64,000 nucleotides of DNA from Limnohabitans sp. Rim28 (GCF_000293865.2 NZ_ALKN02000007.1:122799-186798), one strand, 5' to 3'; counted from the first letter of the stretch, positions 8,092 to 18,564 are shown. Notes: a model not told the origin generated them from the sequence alone. Program-made: numbers and translations.

Positions 8092-9626
8092 CCCGCCACC
8101 TGATCTTGGTTTTGGGTGACCAACTCGGATGGGACAACCCGGCGCTCGCCGACTTTGACCCCGCCCAAGACCGACTCTTGATGATCGAGGCGGACAGCGA
8201 AGCGGGCGAAGTCTGGAACCACAAAGCCCGGATTGCCATTTTCCTGTCGGGCATGCGGCACTTTGCCAACGCAGCCCACCGCCGCAAAATGCCGTGTACT
8301 TATATGAAGGTCGACGACAAGGCCTTGCCCGCTGACTTTGCCGGTCGCTTGGCCCAGGCGCTGCAAGCGCACCGCCCCCAAGCGCTGGTGGTGATGGAGG
8401 CCGGGGCTTGGCGCATGGAAAAGTGCATCGAAGACGCCGCCGAACACGCCCAAGTGTTGCTGCGCTGGGTGGGTGACACCCACTTTTTGTGCAGCCGCGC
8501 CGAATTTGCCAAGTGGGCAGGCGACAAAAAAGAGCTGCGCATGGAGTTCTTCTACCGCGAGATGCGCAAGCGCCACGGCATCTTGATGGAAGGGAAAGAG
8601 CCCATCGGCGGGCAATGGAACTACGACGCCGAGAACCGCAAGGGCTTTGGTGCCAAAGGCCCGGGCACCGTGCCGCCGCCCGCCCGCTTTGCGCCCGACC
8701 GCGTCACGCAAGACGTGATCGACCTGGTCAACACACGCTTTGCCCAGCACCCCGGCACGCTGGACGATTTCGCCTGGGCCGTGACACGAGACGATGCGCT
8801 GGTGGCGTTGCAGCATTTCATCGACCAGCGCCTGGAAAATTTTGGCGCCTGGCAAGACGCGATGTGGACCACGCTGCCCTTTGGCTGGCACGCCTTGGTG
8901 GGCAGCAGCCTGAACCTGCACCTGCTCAACCCGCGTGAGGTGATCGTGGCGGCCGAGCAGGCTTACCATGCACGCGGTTTGCCCCTGGCCAGCGTGGAGG
9001 GCTTCATCCGACAGGTGCTGGGCTGGCGCGAGTTCATCCGGGGTGTGTACTGGCTGGACATGCCCCACATGGCCGAGGCCAACCACTACGGCCACACCCG
9101 CGATGTGCCCCAGTGGTACTGGACAGGCAAGACCCAGATGGCCTGCATGCAGGCCACCATTGGCCAAAGCCTGCAGCACGGCTATGCACACCACATCCAG
9201 CGGCTCATGGTCACCGGGCAGTTTGCGGTGCTGGCGGGCTTGTCACCGCAGCAGGTGAGTGCTTGGTACCGCGCCATGTATGTGGACGCGGTGGATTGGG
9301 TGGAAACGCCCAACACCTTGGGCATGGCCTTGCACGCCAATGGCGGCCGCTTCACCAGCAAACCTTATGTGGCCAGCGGCCAGTACGTCAGCCGCATGAG
9401 CAACTACTGCAAAGGTTGTCGCTACCAACCCGAGGTGCGCACCGGCCCCACGGCCTGCCCCATGACCACGCTGTATTGGGATTTTTTGATCCGCCACGAA
9501 AAAGACTTTGCGGGTAACCCGCGCACCGCGCTCATGGTCAAGCATGTGGGCAAGATGAGCGAAGACGATAAGGCGCAAATTCGGCAACAGGCCGATGCCA
9601 CCCGCGAAGGCCTGGACGGCGTGTGA
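8088..9626 (+). CDS. Fe-S (6-4) photolyase/cryptochrome-related protein
   Basis: A flavoprotein of 512 residues of the deoxyribodipyrimidine photolyase-related family (FeS-BCP, PhrB/CryB type). The N-terminal domain begins HLILVLGDQL. The C-terminal FAD domain carries WREFIRGVYW and a YCKGCRYQPEVRTGPTACP motif, in which cysteines near residues 441, 444 and 457 reproduce the Cx2Cx12C spacing of the 4Fe-4S cluster in PhrB-type enzymes. A further cysteine in TQMACMQATI would be the fourth ligand. Members repair (6-4) photoproducts using blue light or act as photoreceptors. The ATG at 8088 overlaps the DUF2256 stop, and the divergent position to the peroxidase-lipid operon suggests shared light or singlet-oxygen control. 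Confidence 0.9.
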   Translation: MTRHLILVLGDQLGWDNPALADFDPAQDRLLMIEADSEAGEVWNHKARIAIFLSGMRHFANAAHRRKMPCTYMKVDDKALPADFAGRLAQALQAHRPQALVVMEAGAWRMEKCIEDAAEHAQVLLRWVGDTHFLCSRAEFAKWAGDKKELRMEFFYREMRKRHGILMEGKEPIGGQWNYDAENRKGFGAKGPGTVPPPARFAPDRVTQDVIDLVNTRFAQHPGTLDDFAWAVTRDDALVALQHFIDQRLENFGAWQDAMWTTLPFGWHALVGSSLNLHLLNPREVIVAAEQAYHARGLPLASVEGFIRQVLGWREFIRGVYWLDMPHMAEANHYGHTRDVPQWYWTGKTQMACMQATIGQSLQHGYAHHIQRLMVTGQFAVLAGLSPQQVSAWYRAMYVDAVDWVETPNTLGMALHANGGRFTSKPYVASGQYVSRMSNYCKGCRYQPEVRTGPTACPMTTLYWDFLIRHEKDFAGNPRTALMVKHVGKMSEDDKAQIRQQADATREGLDGV

Positions 9627-9629
9627 GCC

Positions 9630-10901
<1,272 letters not shown>

Positions 10902-11849
10902 TCAGGCCATTTGTTCTGCGCTGGTTTTGCTGCCATCGCCAAAGCATTGCGCCACCTGCTCCCGCAACCACTGGTGCCCCGGGTCTTTGTGCAGGCGGGC
11001 GTGCCAGAACTGGTGGATGGCGCTGCCGTCTACCGCCAAGGGCAGTGCGCGGGTAGCGAGGGCAAACGGGCGAGTCACGCGCTGGGCAAAGCGCTCGGGC
11101 ACGGTGGCGATCAGGTCCGAGTGGCCCAGCACATCGCCTAAAGCCACGTAGTGCGGCACCGTGAGGCGTATGCGGCGCTGTAAGCCCTGCCTTTCCAGGG
11201 CTTCGCTCAGGGCGCCATCCACCCGCCCATGTCCCGTGCCTGCCGCAATCACGCGCACATGGTCGGCTGCCGCGAAGTCGGCCAGGGTCAATTCGGGTGC
11301 ACGGGCCATGGGGTGGCCTTCGCGCATCAGACAGACATAGGGCTGGCGAAACAGCGCTTGCTGAAAGAAGCCCGCTTGCAACTGCGGCAGCAGGCCCAGC
11401 GCCAGGTCGGTGCGGCCCGTGGCCATGTCCTCGCCCAGACTGTCGCTGGTCACGGCCACCACGTTCAGCGTCACGCCTGGGGCGGTCTGGGCCAGTGCGT
11501 CCATCAGCACGGGCAGGAAATACATCTCGCCCACATCGGTCATGGCCAGGGTGAAACGCCGCGCGCTGTTGGCCGGCTCAAAAGAGGCACGCACCTGCAA
11601 CGCTTGCTGCAGGCCGTCGAGCGCTGCGGCCACGGGTTCGGCCAGCTGCAAGGCATAGGGCGTGGGTACCATGCCGCCCTGGGTGCGCAAAAACAAGTCG
11701 TCGTCCAGACTGGCCCGCAGACGGCCCAGGGCACTGCTGACGGCGGGCTGGCTCATGCCCAGCACCGTGGCCACGTTGGACACGCGCTTTTCCCGCAGCA
11801 GGTGGTGAAACACCAGCAGCAGGTTCAGGTCGAGGCGGGCAAGTTCCAT
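10902..11849 (-). CDS. LysR regulator of NahR/NagR/DntR type
   Basis: A LysR-type regulator of 315 residues. The N-terminal winged helix-turn-helix begins MELARLDLNLLLVFHHLL and contains MSQPAVSSALGRLR. The effector domain has FTLAMTDVGEMYFLP and HVRVIAAGTGHG, segments that closely match my memory of NahR/NagR/DntR, which activate naphthalene and salicylate genes in response to salicylate. The much longer reading frame extending upstream is only antisense to the oxygenase gene; the ATG at 11847-11849 fits the family start. It is divergent from a Rieske oxygenase cluster across a palindrome-rich gap and is very probably its activator. Salicylate or a substituted salicylate as inducer is inference. 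Confidence 0.9.
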   Translation of the reverse strand: MELARLDLNLLLVFHHLLREKRVSNVATVLGMSQPAVSSALGRLRASLDDDLFLRTQGGMVPTPYALQLAEPVAAALDGLQQALQVRASFEPANSARRFTLAMTDVGEMYFLPVLMDALAQTAPGVTLNVVAVTSDSLGEDMATGRTDLALGLLPQLQAGFFQQALFRQPYVCLMREGHPMARAPELTLADFAAADHVRVIAAGTGHGRVDGALSEALERQGLQRRIRLTVPHYVALGDVLGHSDLIATVPERFAQRVTRPFALATRALPLAVDGSAIHQFWHARLHKDPGHQWLREQVAQCFGDGSKTSAEQMA

Positions 11850-11954
11850 GGCACTTTCATTATTTGATAATCTAATAATGATTATCTTTGAATTTCGATT
11901 TACGAAATTCAAGGCTTTGCGCATGATCCGCATTAAGAAATTTGAGGGCTCACC
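11850..11954. promoter_or_regulatory. Divergent operator region, LysR / Rieske oxygenase
   Basis: AT-rich gap with two perfect inverted repeats: GATAATC-N7-GATTATC at 11866-11886 and GAATTTCG-N5-CGAAATTC at 11890-11910. The first has the T-N11-A geometry expected of a LysR binding site and lies next to the regulator start; the second lies toward the oxygenase promoter. Together they look like recognition and activation sites for the divergent regulator. They do not obviously match the NahR consensus I remember. Confidence 0.55.
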
Positions 11955-13220
11955 ATGACCGAACACCCCATCCACTGGGAAACGCCCGGTACCAGCCGCG
12001 TCCCGTTTGCCGTGTACACCGACGAGGCGCTGCACAAAAAGGAGCTGGAACGCTTCTTTTACAAAAGCCATTGGAGCTATGTGGGCCTGGAAGCCGAAGT
12101 GCCCAAGCCCGGCGACTTCAAGCGCACCGTGGTGGGCGAGCGCTCGGTCATCATGACGCGCGCCACCGATGGGCAGATCCATGTGGTCGAGAACGTCTGC
12201 GCCCACCGGGGCATGCAGTTTTGCCGCGAACGCCATGGCCACAAAAAAGAGTTTGTCTGCCCTTACCACCAGTGGAGCTACACCCTCCAGGGCGATTTGC
12301 AGGGCGTGCCGTTTCGGCGTGGCGTGCGGCAAGACGGCAAGGTCAACGGCGGTATGCCGGCCGACTTTGACCCCAAAGAGCATGGCCTGACAGCCTTGAA
12401 AGTCGCCACACGCGGCGGCGTGGTGTTCGCCTCGTTTGACCAGGGTGTGGAGTCGCTCGAGGACTTCATGGGCCCGACCATCCTCAAGTACTTTGACCGC
12501 CTGTTCAACGGCCGCCAGCTGGTGGTGCTGGGCTACAACCGCCAGCGCATTCCGGGCAACTGGAAGCTGATGCAGGAAAACATCAAAGACCCCTACCACC
12601 CCGGCCTGCTGCACACCTGGTTTGTGACCTTTGGCCTTTGGCGTGCCGACAACAAGAGCGAGCTGCGCATGGACGCGCACCACCGCCACGCGGCCATGAT
12701 CTCGACCCGCGGCAGCGCGGGCCAGGCCACGGGTGCGGCGTCGCAGGTCACGCAGGTCAGCAGCTTCAAAGAAAGCATGCAGCTGCACGACGCCAGCTTT
12801 CTGGACATCGTGCCTGAGGGCTGGTGGCAAATGGCAGACCAGATGCCCACGGCGGTGATGATGACGCTGTTCCCCAGCGTGATTTTTCAGCAGCAGGTCA
12901 ACAGCGTGTCCACGCGGCACATCCAGCCCGACGGGCATGGCGCGTTTGATTTTGTGTGGACGCACTTCGGCTTTGAAGACGACACCCCCGAGATGACCGA
13001 GCGCCGCCTGCGCCAGTCCAACCTGTTTGGCCCGGCCGGCTTTGTGAGCGCGGACGATGGCGAGGTGATCGAGTTCTCACAACAAGCTTTCGAGACCAAG
13101 CCCGAGCACCGCATGCTGGTGGAGCTGGGCGGGCGCGATGTGGGCGAGACCGACCACATGGTGACCGAGACCCTGATCCGGGGCATGTACGAATACTGGC
13201 GCAAAGTGATGGAGGCATGA
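11955..13220 (+). CDS. Rieske ring-hydroxylating oxygenase, large subunit
   Basis: Catalytic alpha subunit of 421 residues. The Rieske 2Fe-2S site is C82-x-H84 ... C102-x2-H105 with the canonical 17-residue gap. The mononuclear iron site is D212-x2-H215-x4-H220 in [10 protein letters not shown]. The subunit class resembles anthranilate dioxygenase and salicylate 5-hydroxylase (NagG) large chains. It is followed by a small subunit and a Rieske ferredoxin, each overlapping by four bases. Because the divergent regulator is NahR/NagR-like, hydroxylation of salicylate or a related aromatic acid is the leading hypothesis. No reductase gene is nearby, so one must be supplied from elsewhere. Confidence 0.92.
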   Translation: MTEHPIHWETPGTSRVPFAVYTDEALHKKELERFFYKSHWSYVGLEAEVPKPGDFKRTVVGERSVIMTRATDGQIHVVENVCAHRGMQFCRERHGHKKEFVCPYHQWSYTLQGDLQGVPFRRGVRQDGKVNGGMPADFDPKEHGLTALKVATRGGVVFASFDQGVESLEDFMGPTILKYFDRLFNGRQLVVLGYNRQRIPGNWKLMQENIKDPYHPGLLHTWFVTFGLWRADNKSELRMDAHHRHAAMISTRGSAGQATGAASQVTQVSSFKESMQLHDASFLDIVPEGWWQMADQMPTAVMMTLFPSVIFQQQVNSVSTRHIQPDGHGAFDFVWTHFGFEDDTPEMTERRLRQSNLFGPAGFVSADDGEVIEFSQQAFETKPEHRMLVELGGRDVGETDHMVTETLIRGMYEYWRKVMEA

Positions 13221-13714
13221 ATCCCATGAGCACGAACCCCATCGTGAATTTTGAAACCCATATGGCCCTCGGCCGCCTGTACGCCGATTACGCCCTGGCC
13301 GTGGACAGCGGGCAGTGGGACTTGTGGCCGGAATTTTTCACCGAGCAATGCGTGTACAAACTCATCCCGCGAGAAAACCACGAGCGTGGCTTTCCGCTGT
13401 GCACGTTGTCCTTCACCAGCCAAGGCATGTTGAAAGACCGGGTGTATGGCATTCAGGAAACGCTGTACCACGACCCGTATTACCAGCGGCATGTGGTGGG
13501 CGCGCCGGTGGTGCGACGCGTGGAGGGCGAGCGCATCCACGCCGAGGCCAACTACGCGGTGTTCCGCACCAAGCTTGACAAGGCCAGCACGGTTTTCAAT
13601 GTGGGCCGCTACATCGACACCATTGTGCAAACCCCCGAAGGCCTGAAGTTTGCCGAGCGCCTGTGCGTGTACGACAGCGAAATGATCCCCAACGCCATCA
13701 TCTACCCGATATGA
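13217..13714 (+). CDS. Ring-hydroxylating oxygenase, small subunit
   Basis: A beta subunit of 165 residues with the NTF2-like cone fold of aromatic oxygenases. Typical blocks are [22 protein letters not shown] near the N-terminus, [27 protein letters not shown] in the middle and a short C-terminal strand. It has no metal site; such subunits are structural and complete the alpha3-beta3 hexamer. The ATG at 13217 overlaps the large-subunit stop (ATGA); a second ATG at 13226 is also possible. It most resembles NagH-like small subunits of salicylate 5-hydroxylase in my reading, though that is not decisive for substrate. Confidence 0.9.
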   Translation: MNPMSTNPIVNFETHMALGRLYADYALAVDSGQWDLWPEFFTEQCVYKLIPRENHERGFPLCTLSFTSQGMLKDRVYGIQETLYHDPYYQRHVVGAPVVRRVEGERIHAEANYAVFRTKLDKASTVFNVGRYIDTIVQTPEGLKFAERLCVYDSEMIPNAIIYPI

Positions 13715-14028
13715 CCATGACCCACTGGATTGACGTGGCCGCCGAGGCCGATTTGTTTGAAGGTGCCGGCATTGCCGTGACGCCAGAGGGCCAAGACATT
13801 GCCCTGTTCAGCGTGGAGGGCGAAGTCTTTGCCATCCACAACCTCTGCACCCACGGCAACGCCAAGCTGTGCGACGGCTTTGTCGAGGGCGACCACGTGG
13901 AATGTCCGTTTCACCAGGCCCAGTTCAGCCTGCGCGACGGCTCGGTGGCCTGCGGCCCGGCGACCGAGCCGGCCAAGACTTGGCCGGTCAAGGTCGAGGG
14001 TGGGCGGGTGTTTCTTCAGCTGGCCTGA
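13711..14028 (+). CDS. Rieske-type ferredoxin of the oxygenase
   Basis: A small electron carrier of 105 residues. Rieske ligands are C46-x-H48 and C65-x2-H68 in [13 protein letters not shown] and [10 protein letters not shown]. Ferredoxins of this type shuttle electrons from an NAD(P)H-dependent reductase to the oxygenase large subunit. The ATG at 13711 overlaps the small-subunit TGA by four bases. Its 3' end overlaps the convergent queA gene by 13 bp, which suggests the cassette was fitted tightly into the queA-tgt gap. The expected partner reductase is absent from the window. Confidence 0.93.
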   Translation: MTMTHWIDVAAEADLFEGAGIAVTPEGQDIALFSVEGEVFAIHNLCTHGNAKLCDGFVEGDHVECPFHQAQFSLRDGSVACGPATEPAKTWPVKVEGGRVFLQLA

Positions 14029-15116
14029 GATGCTGGCTCTGTGCGCGTCAGCAGCATCGAATCCCCGTAGCTGAAAAACCGGTACTTCTGCGTCATCGCG
14101 TGACGGTACAGGCCCATGATGTGCTCGTAACCTGCAAAGGCGCTGACCAGCATCATCAGTGTGCTTTTCGGCAGGTGGAAGTTGGTGATCAACCGATCGA
14201 CCACTTTGAACTCAAAGCCCGGGGTGATGAAAATCTCGGTATCGCCGCTGGCTTGGCCAAACTTGGCCCACGACTCCAGCGTGCGCACCGTGGTGGTGCC
14301 CACCGCCACCACTTGGCCGCCGCGTGCCTTGCAGGCCGCAATGGCTTGCTGCGTGGCTTCGGGCACTTTGTACCACTCGCTGTGCATGTGGTGTTCGGCG
14401 ATGTTCTCGGTCTTGACCGGCTGGAAAGTGCCCGCACCGACATGCAGCGTGACGCTGGCCGTCTGCACACCGCGCGCCGCCAGAGCCGCCAACACCCCTT
14501 CGTCAAAATGCAGCGCCGCCGTGGGCGCCGCCACCGCGCCGGGCGCGCGCGCAAAAACGGTTTGGTAACGCTCGGCGTCTTCTTCGGTGTCGGCGTGATC
14601 GGCCGTGCCCGCAGGGCGTTCAATATAGGGGGGCAGTGGCATCACGCCGTGCTTTTCCATCAGCGCATGCGGCTCATCACTGAGCTGAAGATGAAACAGG
14701 GGGCCGTTTGCATCGGGCCAACGGCCCAGCAACACCGCATCGAAACCACCGTTTCGCGCACCGCCTGCCAAGTACATCTTGCCCCCCAGCAGAGGCTTCT
14801 TGCTCACCTTCATGTGCGCCACCACCTGGTGGCCGGGCAGCACGCGCTCAATCAGCAGCTCCAACTTGCCGCCCGATGCCTTCTCGCCAAAGATGCGGGC
14901 CTTGACCACCTTGGTGTCGTTGAACACCAGCAGATCGCCTGGGTTCAGCAGGTTGGGTAGTTCGTGAAAAATCCGGTCGGTGACCGCCCCGGGCGCGCCA
15001 TCGAGCAAGCGTGAGCCGCTGCGCTCGGCAGTGGGGTGTTGGGCGATCAGTTCGGGGGGCAGCTCAAAGTCGAAATCGTTGAGCGTGAAGGCGCGGGGGG
15101 AGGCAGGAGAGGACAT
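14016..15116 (-). CDS. queA: tRNA ribosyltransferase-isomerase QueA
   Basis: S-adenosylmethionine:tRNA ribosyltransferase-isomerase of 366 residues. It transfers and isomerises the ribosyl moiety of SAM onto preQ1-modified tRNA to give epoxyqueuosine. Family blocks include [14 protein letters not shown] at the start, [26 protein letters not shown], and [22 protein letters not shown] near the end. Length is normal for the family. In many bacteria queA is directly followed by tgt; here tgt is on the same strand but 3.2 kb downstream, past the LysR/Rieske cassette. A perfect hairpin lies just upstream of the start, at 15148-15176. Confidence 0.97.
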   Translation of the reverse strand: MSSPASPRAFTLNDFDFELPPELIAQHPTAERSGSRLLDGAPGAVTDRIFHELPNLLNPGDLLVFNDTKVVKARIFGEKASGGKLELLIERVLPGHQVVAHMKVSKKPLLGGKMYLAGGARNGGFDAVLLGRWPDANGPLFHLQLSDEPHALMEKHGVMPLPPYIERPAGTADHADTEEDAERYQTVFARAPGAVAAPTAALHFDEGVLAALAARGVQTASVTLHVGAGTFQPVKTENIAEHHMHSEWYKVPEATQQAIAACKARGGQVVAVGTTTVRTLESWAKFGQASGDTEIFITPGFEFKVVDRLITNFHLPKSTLMMLVSAFAGYEHIMGLYRHAMTQKYRFFSYGDSMLLTRTEPASQAS

Positions 15117-15147
15117 GGTGTGTGGGCTTGACAGGCCCGTTGAAATG

Positions 15148-15176
15148 AAAACGGCGTGATTGTCGCACGCCGTTTT
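15148..15176 (-). terminator. Hairpin upstream of queA, probable terminator of the lipoprotein gene
   Basis: A perfect 11-bp stem (AAAACGGCGTG and CACGCCGTTTT) with a 7-nt loop. On the reverse strand the stem ends in a short T-rich run. It sits downstream of the leftward lipoprotein gene and 31 bp before queA, so it most likely insulates queA from that transcript. Confidence 0.6.
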
Positions 15177-15251
15177 AGGGGCTCCTTTGAGTGATGATCA
15201 CTCATAAGTAGTGAAGTCGTATCAGGTCAGTTGCATGCTTGTAAAGTCAGC

Positions 15252-15953
15252 TTAGTAAGTGAACGTTAACGAAGTTGTTCCTTCAAAGTAGGTTTCACTG
15301 ATACGAGTTAGTTCGCCAGCAGTTGTTATTCTGAAAGTAATTGTTGTGATTGATGACTGTGTATTGTTGGCGTCTCGCTCGGTCACGATGATTTTCAACA
15401 AAGCAGTAGAGGCTGTGTCTGGCTCCAGTGCGTATGTAACAGTTTCGGTACCTCGCTTGACAGCTTTGGTCGATGATGAATACAAAATGGTTGAATACAA
15501 AATGCCTGTGTCATTCACTTTGGCGGTGGTGGGGATTGTCGTGCCGTTTGTTACTACAGCGTAATCGTCTCCAACAGTGCCTAGAGGGTTGTAGTTAGAG
15601 TCCACATACGCAGTGCCGCTCGAAGATAGGGGGACAGTGACACCGTTTACTGTCATAGAGCCGGTGACTGTGGTTGTTTTTTGTTGTGCCGCTTGCGACT
15701 CGAATGATGCGCTTGTTAACGCGCCCTGTGTTGCTGTGCCACTGCCCGTCACGCTGTACCCTGACGATGTGCCTGTCACCGTAAAAGGCAAGGATCGAGT
15801 TTCTTTTACGTAGTTCACAAACGCGGTACGAAATTGAAATGTTTCGGTAGATGTTGTTGCGCCTGTGTTTGTGGGGTTGCTACCACCGCCGCAGGCACTG
15901 AGTGCTAAGACCAGAGACAGCCAAATGGCGCGAAAAAAATAGTGCTTATTCAT
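15252..15953 (-). CDS. Orphan lipoprotein, Ser/Thr-rich
   Basis: I do not recognise a family. The product is about 233 residues, starting MNKHYFFRAIWL with a hydrophobic stretch and a lipobox LSAC followed by GGG, so it should be an envelope lipoprotein. The mature part is rich in Ser, Thr, Val and Gly with alternating beta-strand character (repeated TVTGS/GTSSG-like patches), consistent with a beta-sandwich or beta-barrel fold. I chose the ATG at 15951-15953 because an AGGAG ribosome-binding site lies just upstream; an earlier start would lack one. Codon and base composition are clearly more AT-rich than neighbouring genes, suggesting recent acquisition. Confidence 0.75.
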   Translation of the reverse strand: MNKHYFFRAIWLSLVLALSACGGGSNPTNTGATTSTETFQFRTAFVNYVKETRSLPFTVTGTSSGYSVTGSGTATQGALTSASFESQAAQQKTTTVTGSMTVNGVTVPLSSSGTAYVDSNYNPLGTVGDDYAVVTNGTTIPTTAKVNDTGILYSTILYSSSTKAVKRGTETVTYALEPDTASTALLKIIVTERDANNTQSSITTITFRITTAGELTRISETYFEGTTSLTFTY

Positions 15954-16018
15954 GTTTGGAACTCCTATTGGTTTAATCGTATTTAAATTGTAATACAAAT
16001 ATATAAATTATTTACTAA

Positions 16019-16435
16019 ATATCAACCAAAACACAAAAAATTGTAAATTTTCCTGAACGTTTACTTTATGTGGTGGACGTTTGTGGTCAGCGTCACTCAC
16101 CTACAGCCGTTACCAATGAGTTCATCCTGCGGTAAGAGGGCCGCAGCATCACCCCTCATACGGCGCGCAATTGGTTGTTGGGCAAAGCGATTCCGACGCA
16201 GGACAAATTGCGTGTGCTGGCCGATTGGTTGCAGGTCAGCCCAGACGAGCAGAGGTTTGGTCGGACGGGCGGCGCTGTCATGGCCGCAGAGGCTTCGACA
16301 GACCCGGTCACATTGAGCATGGCCGATCGTGAAATGCTCAGCCGCTACCTCGGCTTGGATGTGAATGACCGCAAAACGGTGCGCGAGGTGGTCACGGCTT
16401 TGTCTATCGCTGCCAGCTTGAAGTCAAGGGGGTAA
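16019..16435 (+). pseudogene. Broken DNA-binding (HTH) regulator
   Basis: Reading in one frame from 16019 gives FPERLLYVVDVCGQRHSPTA, then NEFILR, an in-frame TAA at 16133-16135, then EGRSITPHTARNWLLGKAIP and TQDKLRVLADWLQVSP up to a stop at 16433-16435. The two halves read as one helix-turn-helix protein of a type common in Burkholderiales (a SPTxxANEFNxRYxGxSITPHTARNWLLGKAIP-like arrangement from memory, shown here with gaps). Homology therefore continues across the stop. No ATG, GTG or TTG start is visible upstream before the preceding stop. A nonsense mutation plus loss of the start makes this a pseudogene; a short functional C-terminal product from TTG at 16175 cannot be excluded. Confidence 0.65.
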
Positions 16436-16478
16436 GAGCCTCTCTGTTGTGCAGACTTGGACGCGGCACAATCGCCCC

Positions 16479-18548
16479 ATGTCCTCCCCGCCCACCCTCG
16501 CGTCTGCCAAGCCGCTTAGCGCCCCGCAAAAGGCGTTGATCAAGCTCGGCTTGAAGCGCGACATTGACCTGGCGCTGCACCTGCCGCTGCGCTACGAGGA
16601 CGAGACCCGAATCGTCAAGCTGCGCGATGCGCGCGAGGGCGATACCGCGCAGATCGAGGCGACGGTGACGGCTTGCGAGATCACGATGCGGCCGCGCCGC
16701 CAGTTGCTGGTCACCGTGGACGATGGCTCGGACACCTGCGTCATGCGGTTTTTCAGCTTCTACCCTTCGCACCAAAAGGCTTTGGCGGTGGGCAACCGCA
16801 TCCGGGCGCGGGGCGAAGTCAAGGGCGGCTTCATGGGCCTGACCATGATGCACCCCACCTTCAAGGCGGCGGGCGGCCATTTGGCCGAGGCCTTGACCCC
16901 GGTGTATTCCACGGTGGCCGGGCTGGCGCAGGCGTATTTGCGCCGGGCGGTGATCACCGGACTGAACCATGCCGACCTGAGCGAGACCCTGCCCCCCGGC
17001 GTCGCCTGGCCGGACCCGCGTGGCGCCTGGTCGCTGCGCGATGCGCTGCAGTTTTTGCACCACCCTACGCCCGATGTGTCGCTGGCTGCTTTGGAGGACC
17101 GCAGCCACCCGGCTTGGATTCGCCTCAAATGCGAGGAGTTGCTGGCGCAGCAGTTGTCGCAGCTGACCGCCAAGCGCGAGCGCGATTTGTTGCGTGCCCC
17201 GGCCTTGAAGATGAAGCGCGGTGCTTTGCACGACCAGTTGCACAAAGCGCTGCCTTTTGGCCTGACGAATGCCCAGCAGCGCGTGGGCCGCGAAATTGCC
17301 CAGGACCTGGTGCGCAACGTGCCGATGCACCGTTTGCTGCAAGGCGATGTGGGCGCGGGCAAGACGGTGGTCGCCGCGTTGGCGGCCATGGTGGCCATCG
17401 ATGCGGGCTGGCAATGCGCCCTGATGGCCCCAACCGAAATTTTGGCCACCCAGCACTTCGCAAAATTAGTGGGCTGGCTGGAGCCGCTGGGTGTGAAGGT
17501 GGCTTGGCTGATTGGCAGCCAGAAAAAGAAAGAACGCGCAGAAATGCTGGCGCTGATCGAGTCGGGCGAGGCTGCGCTGGTGGTGGGCACGCACGCGGTC
17601 ATTCAAGAACACGTCAAGTTCAAGTGCTTGGGGCTGGCCGTGATCGACGAGCAGCACCGCTTTGGCGTGGCGCAGCGCCTGGCCCTGCGCGGCAAGATGC
17701 AGGCCCCCGGCATGGAGCCGCACATGCTGATGATGACGGCCACACCCATTCCGCGCACGCTGGCCATGAGCTATTACGCCGATCTGGATGTGTCGGTGAT
17801 CGACGAGCTGCCGCCGGGGCGCACGCCCATCGTCACTCGGGTGGTGTCGGACCACCGCCGTGACGAGGTCGTGTCGCGCATCGGGGCGCAGTTGCAAGAG
17901 GGGCGGCAGGTGTATTGGGTGTGCCCGCTGATTGAAGAAAGTGAAGCGCTGGACCTGACCAACGCCACCCAAACCCATGCCGACTTGAGCGAGGCGCTGC
18001 CGGGTGTGATGGTGGGCCTGCTGCATTCGCGCATGCCGGTGGCCGAAAAAAAGGCGGTGATGGAACTCTTCACGGCCGGCGTGATGGGCGTGCTGGTCAG
18101 CACCACGGTGATCGAGGTGGGGGTGGATGTGCCCAATGCCTCGCTGATGGTGATTGAGCATGCCGAGCGTTTTGGCCTCTCGCAGTTGCACCAGCTGCGT
18201 GGGCGTGTCGGGCGCGGCGCGGCGGCGTCGGCCTGTGTGCTGCTGTACGGCACGCCGGAAGGCGGTCGCCTGAGCGAAACCGCCCGCGAGCGTTTGCGGG
18301 CCATGGTGGAGACGAACGACGGCTTTGAGATTGCGCGGCGCGACTTGGAGATTCGCGGGCCGGGTGAGTTTTTGGGGGCACGCCAGTCGGGCGCGCCCTT
18401 GCTGCGTTTTGCCGATCTGGAGACCGATGGGCACTTGCTCGATTGGGCGCGCGCGCTGGCCCCGCAAATGCTGGACCAGCACGCCCATTTGGCCGAACGC
18501 CACATTGGCCGCTGGTTGGGCGGAAAATCCGAGTACCTCAAGGCTTGA
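16479..18548 (+). CDS. recG: ATP-dependent DNA helicase RecG
   Basis: A replication-fork remodelling helicase of 689 residues (E. coli RecG has 693). The N-terminal wedge/OB region is followed by the helicase core. Walker A is GDVGAGKT (about 289-296), the Walker B box is the RecG-type DEQH followed by RFG (about 389), then MMTATPIPRT, and a late QLHQLRGRVGRG motif VI. It converts stalled forks and processes D-loops and R-loops. I chose the ATG at 16479; a GTG ten codons earlier would add an unconserved leader. Followed by oxyR after 16 bp, the usual Burkholderiales order. Confidence 0.97.
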   Translation: MSSPPTLASAKPLSAPQKALIKLGLKRDIDLALHLPLRYEDETRIVKLRDAREGDTAQIEATVTACEITMRPRRQLLVTVDDGSDTCVMRFFSFYPSHQKALAVGNRIRARGEVKGGFMGLTMMHPTFKAAGGHLAEALTPVYSTVAGLAQAYLRRAVITGLNHADLSETLPPGVAWPDPRGAWSLRDALQFLHHPTPDVSLAALEDRSHPAWIRLKCEELLAQQLSQLTAKRERDLLRAPALKMKRGALHDQLHKALPFGLTNAQQRVGREIAQDLVRNVPMHRLLQGDVGAGKTVVAALAAMVAIDAGWQCALMAPTEILATQHFAKLVGWLEPLGVKVAWLIGSQKKKERAEMLALIESGEAALVVGTHAVIQEHVKFKCLGLAVIDEQHRFGVAQRLALRGKMQAPGMEPHMLMMTATPIPRTLAMSYYADLDVSVIDELPPGRTPIVTRVVSDHRRDEVVSRIGAQLQEGRQVYWVCPLIEESEALDLTNATQTHADLSEALPGVMVGLLHSRMPVAEKKAVMELFTAGVMGVLVSTTVIEVGVDVPNASLMVIEHAERFGLSQLHQLRGRVGRGAAASACVLLYGTPEGGRLSETARERLRAMVETNDGFEIARRDLEIRGPGEFLGARQSGAPLLRFADLETDGHLLDWARALAPQMLDQHAHLAERHIGRWLGGKSEYLKA

Positions 18549-18564
18549 TGTTCAAATACAGACC

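Noticed and set aside
10902..12965. A 687-codon open frame on the reverse strand covering the LysR gene and beyond
   Set aside because: Only the part below 11849 is LysR-like; the rest is antisense to the Rieske large subunit and lacks any domain.
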